Part shown: positions 37,601 through 52,600 of the stretch, piece after piece
How positions within the stretch are numbered: position 1 is the first letter of the stretch
Layout of the letters: every line of letters starts with the position of its first letter
From: Sipunculus nudus
Taxonomy: Eukaryota; Annelida; Sipuncula; Golfingiida; Sipunculidae
Direction of reading: 5' to 3'
Assembly (NCBI GenBank): GCA_026874595.1
Contig: CM049308.1
Coordinates: 12,294,001 to 12,358,000, forward strand
DNA length: 64,000 nt
Program-made: the position numbers and the translations under genes
The notes under the pieces: model-generated
Seen by the model: only the letters and a program-made list of their open reading frames with translations
Databases searched by the model: none
Told to the model about the DNA's origin: nothing

Positions 37601-40600
37601 GTTCAACATATCACATTTTCAGTTGTACTATTTTCTATTTCTATGCTGCTTCCCTAATCCCAGACTCCGTTACTTCCTCTAACCTCCATCCAGCCCCCTG
37701 TTGTGGTGCTTACCTTGAGATGCTCTGCCTCCTTGGCTTGGTCCTGTAGATCCAACATGTCTCCCTGCAGCTGGCTCCACCTGTCATGCAGCTGCTGGTT
37801 TTCAGCAAGCAGCTGGTCATGTGACACCTGCAGGTCAAAGATCACAACTATTGTATTACTCACAACATATATGGGTAGTAATCACATAACAATTAATTAC
37901 CTGAACCTGTGTCATGGTTTAACTTCTTGATTTTGACCATCTGTGTGTGCAGCAAGAAAGGAAGACTACAGCCCTGCTTTATCATGAATTTATTACCATT
38001 ACTTATTGACAAAAAAAAAGTCCATAGTCACCTAAATAACACTAAAACACATAACTCTGACCATGGACATGACAAGTTTGAATCAGAATTCTCTAACTTG
38101 TTTCACTATTACATATTTACCACTCTTTTGTATATGATCTCAGTACACAAACTTTAATTTTAAAAAATAGGAATTTAAGTAGACTTCAATGACTTAAATC
38201 AAGAATACATAATACATTTTGCATGTATGACTCAATATACCAAATTACATGGGCAATAAAGGCACTGGTGATTGTACAAAAGGGGATTGAGGAAGAATTT
38301 CTTTTACAATTTATAAAATTTGGCCATTACAACACTTTTGGGGAGGACAAACAACAAGCAAAGTTTCTTTTCAATGAGTACTTCAGAAACAGCTAAGCTT
38401 GTGTACATGGTTAGCTTTAAGTACACATCTCAGTCGGGATTTATAGTGGACTGGTAAGCCTACTTGAGTCAAGACTGAAGATATATGAGGAAATGCACTG
38501 CAACAACCATCCTTCCAATATTGCATCAATATCAAGATACACCTGTTGTAGCTGATACTCATAACATTAAGCTACAAGTGCTGAATTTACACAAACAAAT
38601 AAATGTGAACTCACAAACTAAAGTGAAAATTTGTCTCCATGTTAACAAGTCATTTCCTGTGTCAAGTACAAGTTGGCTATTGTCCAGTAACCTGTGCAAG
38701 ACATGCTTGTATTCATGTGGTCAGAAATTCAACAAACATGTAGAGCAATTAACCAATATGCTGAGTCACAACAGAATTTTTACTCACACATGGGAGGTGT
38801 TGTCAGAAGGTATGCAAAAATATCTAACAGTTGGTATGGTTTATTTTCAGTCACAGCGTGCCTGTAGGCCATGAGGTGTTGGCAAAAAATGATAAAAATA
38901 TGTCCATCCTCATTAACCTTTACAGTGCAGTTCTGGTTTTTACTGAGCATGACACTCTGACATCATCATAGACACTCTAATGTTGGAGGAGCAGATTGAC
39001 ACTAGTACATGGTATGCAGGTGTAATGTAGACTGTGGTTGGCTTCATATTCACATGGTTAAAAATTCACGATTTTCAATTTTTCAATGTTTTGTGTGGGT
39101 TCCGTTTTTGTAACCTCACAATACAAAAGTTCTATAAACAGAGTATAACCATTATAATGTGATTTAATTAAATCAAATATTTTTGTGCACAAAATCTTAT
39201 AAACAAAAATAATGTTCATTAAGGCTTTAAACTCCAATAACGCCCGCCAGGGCGCGCGGTTTGTCACGGGCCTGGTGTTCAAAAACGCCCGCCCGGGCGC
39301 GCTAAAGCCCATTTTACATACCCGTAATTGGGGCAAGTTTTGGGGGTGAAATGTTTATTGTCATCCATCATATTTGTACTTAAATGAAAGAGAAAAACGT
39401 CAAGTGTTGTTCTAACATGTGACCAAGATCAAAACTGGCGCGAACGCAGACTTGTTGGAAAAAATATAAAAATGATTGACTTTCACTCACGTGGCCTTGT
39501 TACGTGGGCCCTGGTAACATGTCGGCTGCGAGAGTAAAATCAGACACCTACGCTAAATTCATCAGAAATCGGTAAATTACCAAATGTTGGCAATCAATCC
39601 TGGTGACAAAATCAAGTGCAGTGTGTTTACAGATTTAACTTCCGTTAAACATTTCCAAGATCATATATTATCCCCTTTTTTATTGGTTTAACTTGTGACC
39701 AATGATCGCCGTCCGACTGACTGACGCGTCTGACAGACACCACGCACGTGATCTGCGTGACCTCCTTACTGTGTCATGTACTGGCACTTGAAAACCATTT
39801 TTAACCGATATCATATAATAAAATGAGTATTTATTTTAAATATTAACATATTTTCTTAACTAAAAATCGAAGATACTGTCATATATCATGTCGTATATAT
39901 ATGTGATGTCTGATTGTTTACTAGTGATCATTTCTGTGCCAAACATTCTATGTACAATCGTAATCGGGCACAATCGGCCGTGCACAAGAACTGTCAATCA
40001 TTCTAAGAGGCTTTTTGGATTGAAAATAAAATTAATACCGTCTTAAATTAGAAACAGCCAGATATTATATGGATATAGTTAATTTTCCAGTGTAAAATAT
40101 AAAGATAACTTTATACTCCATGAAATATTGAAGTAATTATTTTACGACGTACGTGGATCGAACTGTACGCCTATACACCCAGATCCTTGAATATGTAAAA
40201 CAAGACAGTAAGTGACTTATACGCTTGAACAAATATGTATTAATACGGTTTTAACACATACTGAACAGATTTTACAAATTTTTATATGTGTAGTACTTCC
40301 TGTATATGTATAGGCTACATGTGTACGTGCACGTGTGCGCGCTTTTGTGTGTGTGTGTATATATATAGGCCTATGTGCGTATTATAATTGTCATTAGTGA
40401 TTGAAAAAAGCACCAGTAGTTGTCACTGCCAGTGAAACAGATTTTCGGCGGAGCTGCAAAACATCCTTAAATATATATGGCACATAGCAAACTAAATTTA
40501 AAAAATATAACCTATTATATTATGAATTGAAGTAAATAATTTTTTTTGTAATACGTTTGCCTATAACAGGCTATTCATTGTTGTAAGGAACAGTTATAAA

Positions 40601-43600
40601 TGTGTGTACCTTTTAAACATAAAATCTGATCACTAATACCAGAACTTATAACTCCTTTTTATATTTCATCCATGAAAGTTTCTCAAATCGGGTTCATTCG
40701 CCGCCTATATTCATAAAAAATACATAACGTATACCGCAGACTGCATATATATCGCATATACCGTACGTGCACCCGGTATAAACGCCGCTTTATATTGATA
40801 TCGCTCTCAAAACCCAGTCAACGCTTGCATGCATGGCCCAGGGATTAAATATGGAAAATGTGTCGTGGTCATGATAATCCTTCAAAGTCATACGGCGGAG
40901 TCAGTCTCAGTCATGATACATGCAAGAAAATGAATAAAATGCATTCGACAATCTTAAATTAGAAGCTATAGCGTATATATATATAGTGACGGTGACACAG
41001 TGAAAGTAAAATATTAAGACCAAAGATGCGGACTTTCGATATGCATGCGCATGGTGTATTCAAAATGACGATCGAGAAACCATGCAGGTGGACAAATTAG
41101 ACTGAAATCTAATTGTACCTTTACATTGCTGTACAATAAGATTTAAAAGACGCAGGTATACAAATATATCTATATTGCAAAATGTTTGATGGCTTTGTCT
41201 CAAACTTGCCCCTTTCGAAGACCTAAAATACCACAGGGTGTCGGCTTCTATTTTTACCCACCGACCTTGTCATTTTCACGTTTGATTGACAGTTTTATTA
41301 GCACAAGGAAGATCACACAGAAGATTTTAGCGGAAAGACAGCACACAACATGTGGCCAACCAGACGGGGATTCGGAGTGAAAATTACTACTTTAAATTGG
41401 CATCTATAACATTAATCATCAAAGGATAATGACATCATTTACAATGTTCGGGAACCGAACGACATGTATAATTGCCAGGTGTAGGTCATGGTCCGCGTCT
41501 GTACAGCTGACGGGACTGGTGAATACAAAATAAATAAATAAACAAACACCCAAGAGATCATAACTTATTAGAAGTTTTTGGAACATTCCAGGTGCTTCTT
41601 AAGAATTATTGAATTGTTGCTGCATATTGTTTTATAATTAACTGGAACTCTGCCTCTCCGTGAAATCACCACCTTGCAGCCTGGGGAGACCGCATGCTTT
41701 CCTGCTGAAGCTGAAGTTTTATCAGCAGTGCATGATTTCTGACTATATGAGGGCTTAAATGTACAAAGTTGCATACGGAGGTTACCAGATTAGCTAAATG
41801 ATTTGAAGTTAGGTCTCGTGTATACAGCTAGTTAACCAAGGAATTGCATGTGCATCTCAAAATTATTAAATAAATTTTCTACTTTTCTTCAAGTGAAGTT
41901 GAATTGAATAAATGTAATTATATATTATATTTCCATTTTATATTAATTTCATATGACGTAATTATGCTTCATTTAAATGTCACTGAAATAAAGTGCAAAT
42001 TGAAGACCTGGATAAGTAAGTGCATGAAGATATGTAGGCCTACATGCAATTGTCCTCTAAGATACCAGAATGTACTGCTATGAAATCATAGTAACTAGGC
42101 ATGATTTTAATAAGCATTGTTGGACTTACGTAGGCCTATATATTTGAATAACATAACCTACATTAAAATGTACTGTGAAAACATGTTTCTTTGGTGTTAC
42201 TTCACAGTTTAGTATCGTTTTCCCACGTTTATAAACTTTGGTATTATGTGCATTATCCCCAATAGCACATTTTAAAAACACCTTTCCAACAATAAAAAAT
42301 ATTGATTTTCCGTTATTTTATATTCTTGTTAATAACGATTTGTTTACATTAATGTGCATAGGCCTATTTATTATATATGTAATAAATTATTGTTCCACTA
42401 GTACTACCAGTGTTCTCATTGTTTCTGATCCCTGCGGGAAAAAAATCGATTCTAATGCATACATATTGCATGACGTGAGAGGATGTTTCCAGGTAACTCT
42501 TGCATGACGTGAGAGGATGTTTCCAGGTAACTCCCCCCCCCCCACCACCACCCCCACAAAAAAAAAAGAATAATTCGACCGCCAGTCGGCACAGCATCTC
42601 ATGACGCTTCTTATAATAAACACGCCAGACTCAGTCACGTGAACCATGTCCATTTAAAAGACTTTACAAAATAAACACGCCAGACCCAGTCACGTGAACC
42701 TTGCCGATGTAAAAGTAGATACGATTGGGTGAGAAAAGTTTACAGCGTCAGTGCGTCACCGCTGGCTGAGGGATGACGCGGTAAAATTGGACCGTTCAGG
42801 AAAAAAAACCCAAACAGACGTGTCGTCTTGCATCTTAATTGTCCAGTAAATGTTTTATTTATTTTTATTTTTCCGTTATATTGACTAGATAGGATAATTC
42901 TGCAACTAAAGTCTGGAAAACCGCCTCGTTAATGTACCTTGTGTGCTACATATTGCTAAATTCACTCATTATCGCTCAATCACCGTCAGCCGCGGGGGCG
43001 GGTACTACAAAAGAAATTGCATGGATACCCTCAATTAAGAAAATAAGAGTTTTCACAAGTGTAAGACATTTTGGTTTTGATTTTCTATTTCAAATTTTAG
43101 TACCATCGCACTGTTTCGAATGGGAAAGATTTGGATATATCAACGTTTATTTAGGCTAATCGTTGATCGAACCAAGTGCACACCTGTTTACCTGTCGCAC
43201 CTGGATTTTTACCTGTGCAGATAAACGCGACAGACCAACTAAACAGCAATTTTATTATTGCATGAAATGTTAACAAACAGGGTAGACACATTTTTCCAGA
43301 TTTTATTTTAAAATCAGTCGGCGATTTGTTTTTGCCTGCACATGTAAATATATATTAATTTGACATAAAAAGGTATATTACAGGTAACCAGATAATTAGT
43401 GCATTTCACACCCATAAATTATATATTTTGCACATTGGAACAAAGTAAATAGTTTTTATTGCAATGTCCCTTATAACAAGTATAATATATAATTTAAATT
43501 AAAAAAATGAGAATTTACCTTTATTTACCTGATCTTACCTGTGCAGGTGAGTAAACTTTTACAGGTAGAAATTGGCAAAATTGAAATCCACAAGTCTCGT

Positions 43601-46600
43601 CGCTGTGCAGTTAATTAAAAGATAGCTTCTGCATATTGTTTTAACTCCTTCAAAATTTTCCTCTCCACTTTTAAAATGAAAAGTTGTCTTTATATTCTGT
43701 ACTTACAAAGGTAATTAAATCTGTTTAAGATCAAAGGTATCATTTCAGGTAACCCAATAAATAGTGCAGTTAGTACCTATAATTCATAAATTTTACACAT
43801 GGCACTCAAAATTAAGTTGTATGTTTTTTTTTCTCCCTTATTACATGTATAAAATATATACTTCATGAAAAAAATAATTTACCTGTATTTACCTGAACTC
43901 ACCTGTACAGGTGAGTATGTTTTTATGTGTAACCGTAACCAAAATTATCAATTTATGTTTTACATGTCTGAAAAATCAAAATATAATGGTTTTACACAGT
44001 TGACACTTGTTTATCCATATTCTTCTCAGCCACTTTTCAGCATGATTTTGTCACTGCCACAGGTAATTAGATCAGTTGAAGAACAAAGGTACTATTCACA
44101 TAGGTAACTTAATTACTGTATTAAAAGCACCTGTTCTTATATCAAAATGAATTATACAGTCCATAAATAGAGAAGGTATTAATTTATAGTAACTATATTG
44201 ATGAACAAGGTGTTTGCTAACATATTCAGAAAAAAAAATAATTTACCTTTACTTACCTGTACAGGTAAACATATGTGTTATATGTTAATAATCATAGAAT
44301 GTGCTCTTTGGGTCAGCAAGCTTTTCAGGTGAAAAATATTTGATTTCCACAGAAAAATCCAATTTTACTTGCACATTCTGGTTCGTTGGTGGTTCCCTTT
44401 CCAGTATTAAACCAAATCATTTACCTTTTTCTTACCTTTAATTAATAATTACCTTAGAGTGAAAAAAAATCCTTAAATTTCCCTGTTTTTATCAAATGGT
44501 TAATGGGTTACCTGAACAGGATGAAAGGGGTCATTTTGGTGATATACCAGTGAGTGGAAATACAGTTAGTACAGATTTACCTGTTTTTACCTGTATATAC
44601 CTTAGCTACATACATATCAAACCAGGTATGTAGAAAATAAATAAAATAACATGATGGACATATACCTGACAGTAAAAGCTGAAAATTTCACAAAGATACC
44701 TTTAACGGTTACTGAGTTAATGTCTCTTATATAGATTCATGTCAAAATGTGGAAAAAATGCAAAATAAATCTGAACAGTAGGAGTGTGACAATCCACAGG
44801 CTAATCTGAACAGTAAAGGGTTAATGCAGACAATGGGAAGATCAATATCTTATGAAATATCAATCTTTGAACAAACAATCTTTTTTTACTAATAATGTCA
44901 ACCCTTTATTTTTTAACTTTACCTTTGACAAATAGAAACTCTTATTCACAAATTTGTTTTATTGATAATTCCCCTTTCATGGATATCGCAAATTTGAAAT
45001 CCTCGTGAACAAAAAAGGCAACAATATTGTGTGCTATGTGTGTGTATATTACCTGTAGGGGATGGTAGTTTCCTGCTGTCTGGGCTCCCAGTCTCTGCAG
45101 CTGCTGTTTCAGCTCACTGGTTCTGTCATCCAGCAGCTGACCATGTCCCCTCAGTATCTCAAGAAGAACCTGAAAGATCATACATATCAACATTCCTGGA
45201 TCGGTGTTGTCAGTGTAGTTTATATTTAGATCCCCAGATGACACCACTAGCAATATTCAAAAGATAAAATAAGGAAAAGCTTAGTAAATTACCATATAAT
45301 ATCATTGGAGGTATGGCTTGACAAGGCTTCATACCAAAGTGCCATCAAATCCCTATGTATGGAAATGACCATGCAACAGTCACAAAAACCGGAAATTCAA
45401 GAGAGGCAATGAAACCAATGTTTTGGTTGATTAGTTCAGGAAAAACTCTCCGTTTGTAATGGTGGATTTTTCTTTATCTGATTGGAATTTGTTCAGGTGT
45501 AGGGTATATCCATGAAAGGGTTTGTTTGTCACCCCTTAGTGTCAACAGCATAACTACCTCCACCAAGCAGGGGTTATGTTTTCATCGGCACTGGTTTGTC
45601 TGTCAACAATATTACTAGAAAAATTCTTAACAGATTTTGAGGAATTTTTCAGGATAGCTTGGAAACGATGGATCGGAACAACTGATTAAAGTTTGAGGGT
45701 GATATGGAACACCATCTGGATCCAGGAATTTTTTAAAGGAAAAATGCTGCAGTTCTGAAAATGCCATATGGGGTTAATGAGCTGCCTTGGCGGAGGTCTG
45801 TGCTCTCTGAGTGCCCATATTCTAGTTAAATATTAACAGACTATCAGGTGCTCTGCTGTAATATACTGTACACTGACTTACAGCTGTGGTGTCAGGCTGT
45901 CCCTGCTGCTGTGAGCTGGCTGTAGCTGCTGTGACAGTCTCCTGCTGCTGAGCTCTCAGCATCTTCATCTCCTCCTTCATCCTCTGCTGCTGATGCTGGC
46001 TGCTGGCCTGCTCCATCTCCAGCTGATGTACCTTTCTCTTCAAGTTGTTCTTCTCTTCTTCCAGCTGATGTATAAACAAAATGCAAGTCACATCAGATTT
46101 TAAAGGAAAATTACTCTTTTTTTTAAACTTTGAACATTTGCTTTTAGACATCAAATTGATATTTATTATATTCCACCAATCTCCTTTGATCAAAGACTGA
46201 TGCACTTTATATGAAAAATGTAAAATGTTAAATTTTAAGACATGTAAAGTACAGGCTATATTTTATCATAAATTTTCAATTAAATATATCCATGACTTTT
46301 ACAGATTTTAAGCACAGACAATTAAACAAACAAAAAGACAGACAGTAATATTGTTAAAACATACCTCTGTCCAACTTCTTGTTCAGGAGAAATTAAGTAT
46401 AAATAACACAGCTACCTTGGATTAAGCTGAAGCCTTATGGGGAATTCAAGCATCTATTTTATGAAAGACAAATAGGTTTGATTTCAAAAGTTGACCAATT
46501 TTTACAACACATGAATGCACACAACCTACCCTTATCATCTCATCATCTAGAGCCTCCTTGGCCAGTTTCAGCTGCTCCAGTTGTTTCTTGTAGCGACCCT

Positions 46601-49600
46601 CCTGGTTCTTGTTTTGACGTTTTTCTCCTCTCCGCTGCTCTTCTTCACTCTCCAGCAGATCTCGCTGTTCCTCAAGCTCCTTCTGCAGTGCTGCCACCTG
46701 TTGTTCAAGTTGGTCTCTCTCCTCAACAAAAACGCTCTTTAACTGATGCATCTGCTGCATGAATTCTTGCTGGATATAAAGATGGATTTCAGTTAATTAA
46801 ATTTACGCAGACACTTCAGGACCAATGTAACTAGGTTCGTTTTCCAGTTTTCATTATATGCATGAATGTTCAATAATTAATACATGGAAAACTATGTTCC
46901 CTATATCTCTTCAGAGTGTGGTAGATGCTGTCTGGAAATGGTAGTGGATTGCTTTACAAGGCCCAAATAAACGAGTAATTCCACTTCCTTTCCCTAGGTC
47001 TCTCTTTTTAGTATATGTATGCATCAATATACTTATGAAATTATATATTCAGTCATTTTTATTATTGTATTAACTTGTGCATTTTCCTACTATCAGTCTG
47101 GACTGATCTGAGCAGCTGGGTGTTTATTCAGGTTTATTCAGAAGTGATTTTCATAAAATTGTGAGATTTGTCCTGAAATGCAGATGAAACCTGAAGAAAC
47201 ACCTGTAAACTAAAATAAATATGTCTACAAAGCCTGTAATGTTTATCAGACATGCTTTACATAAACACATGTGAGCAGGGTAAGCACCATAAACTTCAGT
47301 AGACATACTAGTATTGTTGGTGGCAGAGGTAAACCGGATTGGCTCACATGGCGTTGTGCAAAAATATAAGTTTAAAGCATCACATATATAGATATACAGT
47401 TTACAATACAAACAATTTTTACCCCATGATAAATATGAGGTTATGACCCAATGAGGTCACTTATCCTACCTCTAGCTGAGTCTGGATTTCTGTTTTAAGC
47501 TGGGCTTGTGTTGGCTGTGCATCGGCTATCCTCTGCTGTTGTTGCTGGAACTCCTTATGTTTGGCTTGCTCCTGTTCCAGGGCCTGCTGCAGCCTTCAGT
47601 TAATTATGAACAATATTAACATGATCTCAATTATCTGACACCCGAATTGGATTTTCTTACCATGAAATCATATCTGTTTATGCATTATATTTGAGTTACT
47701 GCAAATATAATTTGTAATCTCTGTCATCAATTAAATGTTCTTCTCTACTTAGACCTCTGAACCCTACAACCTCTCATTTTCCAGAACCTTTGACCTTTAT
47801 ACACTATATAATCATTGCAAAGAGAATTAATTCTCTCACCTGTGCTGTTCTTGCTTGGCAATGTCCACTTGGTGTTGTAGCTGCTGCAGCTTGTTGCTGG
47901 CCTCATCCAGCTCTGCTTGTAGTGACTGTTTCACCTCTTCCAGCTCTGTTTGGCTATCTATCAGTTTCTGCGATACTGCCTTTTCATGATGTGTCCCTGT
48001 AATGTCAAAATAATACTTATCAATTAAATCATCAATATCTGTAACAAGCAGGAAATCTATCATATAAGGCTAACAGACGTTTTCCTATAAACATAATTTA
48101 TTTAATATAATTCCTTACATTTTCAAATTATGATCAAACAACTTATGTCCCTCAGCATTATACAATTTTTTTATATGCTGCATCAGTCATGATGCAGCAT
48201 ATCATTATCATTTTATGCATTTTTTTCATAAACACTTAACAATAAGACATGCTGAAACTAATATGTTTGTTTTGTCCATGTATTAATGTATTTATACAAA
48301 AAATGTTAACCGATGGAAATATATGAACTCTTTTACATAAAAAAATTATTAGAGAAATAATAAAATAATAGTAAATCTGGCTTTTATAGATGAATGGACA
48401 GCATCAATAACTTACTGAGCTCATCTCTTTCTGCCTGGTGTTCTTCAAGCAGCTTTGCCTTCATCTCATGCAGCTGCTGAACAGTTGCTTCCTTTTCCTG
48501 CAGCTGCAGCTGTTTTTTCCACTGTTCCTGGGCAGCTGCCACCTGTTTTTCCTGCTGTGACTTCCATTCCTCCTGCTGCTTCATCACAGCTGCCTCCTGC
48601 TCTTCTTTCCAACTCTGCAGCTGTTCCTCAGCTGCCATGGACTCCTCTGCCTTAACCTCCTCCTTCCATTTAACCAGCTGCTCCTTGGCAGCTGCTGACT
48701 CCTGCTCCTGCAGCTGTTTCCTGAGCTCCTCCAGCTGCTCTCTGGCTGCTGCTTCCTGTTCCTGTTGCAGCTGCTCTTTCAGCTTTCGTAGTTTTTCATC
48801 TGCCTTTGCAGTCTCTCGCTCTTCTACTTTTTCTTTGTGTTCCTTGAGTAGGGAATCAAAATCTTCGCGTAACTTCCCAGTCAGACCAGATTCACCCTGA
48901 AAGCACATGAGTTCTATTATACTACCAAAACCAACTCAATAGCATTTTACATATGACAATATATCTGCATCTTTCGCATTTGCAACTTTTTATTCACTCT
49001 CTACACATATCTAAGAAATTACAAACCTCTTCTGAAAAAATATTTGTACATGACAGTAAGCCCTGTGTATGTGTAGAGACTGACATTTTAACGCAGCTAC
49101 CACCATGTATAACTCAAGATCATTATATTCACAATATATTCATGACTGAAACTCACCTCAAACAGAAATATCTAAAGGTAAAATATAGAGACATAAGAGA
49201 TAACATTAAAAGGTATTTCAGGGAACAAGTGTACATGTTTTATATCCTTCATTTACTGGTATCTGGAACAGAAAATTTATTGAAAGCAAAATATTAGATA
49301 TAATTAAACTTATGAGATTTCTATTAACACAATTCTAAAGAAATTGCTTATTTTGTATTTATTTTGCGATTTCCAGTGAAAAAAAAAACGCAAGAAAAAT
49401 TGGTTATCTTGATACATATTATCACTAACCTTGTGACCCAGGCTATTTTAACTTTCTTCAAGTTTATTAGCAAGTGAGCTGTTTTACCTAATATACCTAT
49501 AATTTGTTTGAATAGAAGTAGATTACTGCAGCTGTTAAATTAGTAGAATCTACAATCAATTTAAAATACATGATAAAATAGCATGTATCTTTGGTGTTGT

Positions 49601-52600
49601 ACACTATTTTATTAATATATCAGAAACAGGCTCCTATATGTAGAACAGAATTTCATGAGTTCATAATTATACTGAGTGGTACTTGATTGGATAAATCAGC
49701 AGCAGATTTTTTTAAAAGATATTTTTGATAAAATATGATCGGTCTCACCTCTTGTGTTGATCACCTGCAATACTTATACTTTTACAATATCAGAAAGTAC
49801 AGATCTCTACATGCATTAAGTGTATTCGAAATGAGCAAAATGGAAATCCCCACACCTTATCAATGTCACCAAAGATAAATAAAATGTTAACTCCTGTGTA
49901 CCATATAACCAACATATTCACTTCAGCAAATGATATATGAATATCCGACCATCCTTTTTTAATTCCTGTTTTTCTCTATTAATCTTAATATGGATAAGGC
50001 AAGGGCAAACAGCATGCAGTGAGACAACACCTTGTGTTTTATCTCATATGTTCACACAGGCATACATACATATATATTAAGCAACTACAAAAGAATATTT
50101 TGATAAATTTAGGCATCAGTCCAAATACTAAATGGATTTGATATCAGCAGGTAGAAGCAAATATCTGGCAATGTATTAAAAAAATGTTTTCTGCTATGGC
50201 ATCTACAACTTCAGTTCAGTGAATGATTAAAGCAATTGTATATGAATTCATATTATGTGTATGTATTCATGAATGTACACATGTGAACACTAGTAATATA
50301 ACAATTTTTGCCTTATCCATATTTATAACTATGTGAAAAAGTATATCCTAACTTGAGGAAAAAAACATAATGAGCCTTGTACCATAGAAAAGAAGTGCCC
50401 CTTTGAACAACTGGACACACTCACCCTTGACAATGAATTTTCCATGGTTTTTAGATTATCTTTGTGCATATCTATCTCATTTTCATATTTCTGTATCAAG
50501 TCTTTTTTCTCATTATCAAATGCACTTAACAGTTCCCTTCTTTGTAGCTCATGTTCTTTCACAAAGTCCTCCTGCATGCGTTTTAAGTTCAGTGATTCCT
50601 GCTGTTTAGCAATCTCTAGTTCTGACTTCAAAAGCTCAAGCTGCTGCTCCATATGCAGCTTGTCTTGATGGAACTGTTCCCTCACCTGCTGCAGCTCAGC
50701 TGTGTACTGCTCCAGTTCTGCTCTGATCCCTTCGTGAAGTTCATGTATCCTGGCCGACTCCTTCCTCAACTGATCCTCTTTGGCCTGGTGACCCTCGAGT
50801 TGAAGGACTAATTTACATTTCTCTTGAGCAAAGTCTGCTTTTAGTTCATCCAACGATGTTTCATACCTCATCTTCTGCTTCTCCATCTCTGCATCTGCCT
50901 CTTCCAATTTGGTTGCAGATTCAACTTTCAAGTGCTCCATCTGTGATACAAGCGACTCAACCTCTTGCTCAAGAATGGTTTGCCTCTGCATGAACTTCTC
51001 TTTTGTCAGCTCCAGTTCTTTTCCAAGTCTTTCTATTTCTTGCATGTATTCATCATGAGCAACACGCTGAAGTTCCACTGTGCGTCTCCGTTCATATTCT
51101 TTTGTCTGCTCTAAGTCAGACTTAGATTCATCAAGTTGGTCATTAATACTTTTAAGATTTTCTTCATACTCTGCTGTTTTTTTCTCTAATTCACAGTAAA
51201 CCTGTTCAACTTTTATCTGGAGCTGTGCAATTTCAGTTCTATTTTGATCTTCCACAGCCTTGATTTTTGTGTTGTACTCCGCGCGTATTTGATTTACATT
51301 TTCACTGTATGCAAGTCGAGTATTATAGAGTTCATGTTCTTTTTTCATTTCAACTGCTTGGACTTCCTGTCTGCGTTTTCTTTCTAACTTTAGAAATGTT
51401 TTCCTGAACCCTTGCTCCTGAAGGATCTGCTTTTCTTTGACATCCTCTATGTCTTTCTGGAAATCTCTGATTTGCCATTTGTACATACCTTCCCTTCGCC
51501 TAGCTTCCTGCAAGTCATGTTCAAACAATAGCTTCATGTCTCGTTGCCGGGTTTCTAGCGCAGTCTTATCTTCCTCTAAAGTCCTTATTCTTTCATTGCA
51601 TGCTCTAATTTTCTCAAGTTCTTGCTCTACCTGCTCACTGCATGTTCTAGTCTTCTCCTGTTCCTGCTCTAACAGAACAGAGAGTTCACTGATTTCAATT
51701 TTGAGCTTTCTCTTCTCCTGTACATGTATATCTGTTAAATGCTCTACCTCAGATTTAAAGAGCTCTGTCTCCTGCTTCACTGCCTCTATCTGTGATTCAT
51801 TGGCTTCTTTAAGCTGTTGTATCTCTGCATCCTTTAGACTGACTACATCATTGAGAGCACTTGAAAACCTCTGTTGACAAATAAAAATTTCATGATCTCT
51901 CTGCTGTTTTACTGAATCAATTTCTGAATTTTTTGCCATGGTGACTGTTCTGATCTTCTCCTCAAAGTCTTTTCTTTGTTGAACTAGCTTAGACATATAA
52001 GTATTCATTTTGTTCTTTAGGTTCATAATGATCTCTTCATACTCAACCATTTCAATCTCATGCTCCCTGAGAAGAATTTGCTCATTTTCTCTAACATGGT
52101 CCATTTCCTGCTGGTGTGACACCTTTTGATCTGTCAGCTGTTCTGCGAACTTTGAACTTTGATCTTTGAGTTCTGCTTTTGATTTTTCAAGCTCTTCAGT
52201 AGCTATTTCAAGCTGATGCTGTAATTTGTCAATTTCCTCATCTTTCTCAAGATGTAGCATTTGCAGCTTATTTTCCAGTTTATTCCTGAGCTCTTCTTCC
52301 TTCTGGTCTCTCATTTTCTGCATCTCAGATAACTCCTGTTCTTTTCTCTCCTCAAACTCTATAAACTCTTTATTTTTATGCTCTTTAAAGAACTTAAACT
52401 CTTTTTCTTTCCATTCCTTTAACTCCTGAAACTCTTTATTTTTATGCTCTTCCAAGTCCTTAAACTCTGTTTCTTTGCACTTCTTAAATTCCTGAAACTC
52501 TTTATCTTTATGCTCCTTGAACTCCTTAAACTTCTTATCTTTACCCTCCTCCAACTCTTTAAACTCTTTATCTTTCATATGTTCAAGCTCTTTTAAAGTA

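Larger units (their letters stand above)
37828..45052 (-). other. Large ninein intron (7.2 kb)
   Basis: Phase 0 at both ends. It contains CpG-rich direct repeats (39240-39302), tandem duplications (42466-42533 and 42615-42715) and a degenerate satellite (43290-44600). The exons on either side join in frame, so no coding exon has to be inferred here. Confidence 0.7.

Noticed and set aside
38485-38874. 129-codon + strand ORF in the large ninein intron
   Set aside because: No recognisable domain, no splice or promoter context, and composition like the surrounding intron.
41186-41380. 64-codon + strand ORF in the ninein intron
   Set aside because: Slightly higher GC than neighbours but no domain, splice site or conserved motif that I recognise.
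43537-44266. Palindrome-containing repeats as exons with duplicated splice sites
   Set aside because: ACAGGTGAGT looks like a donor, but no coding frame lies before it, and the flanking ninein exons join in phase without it.
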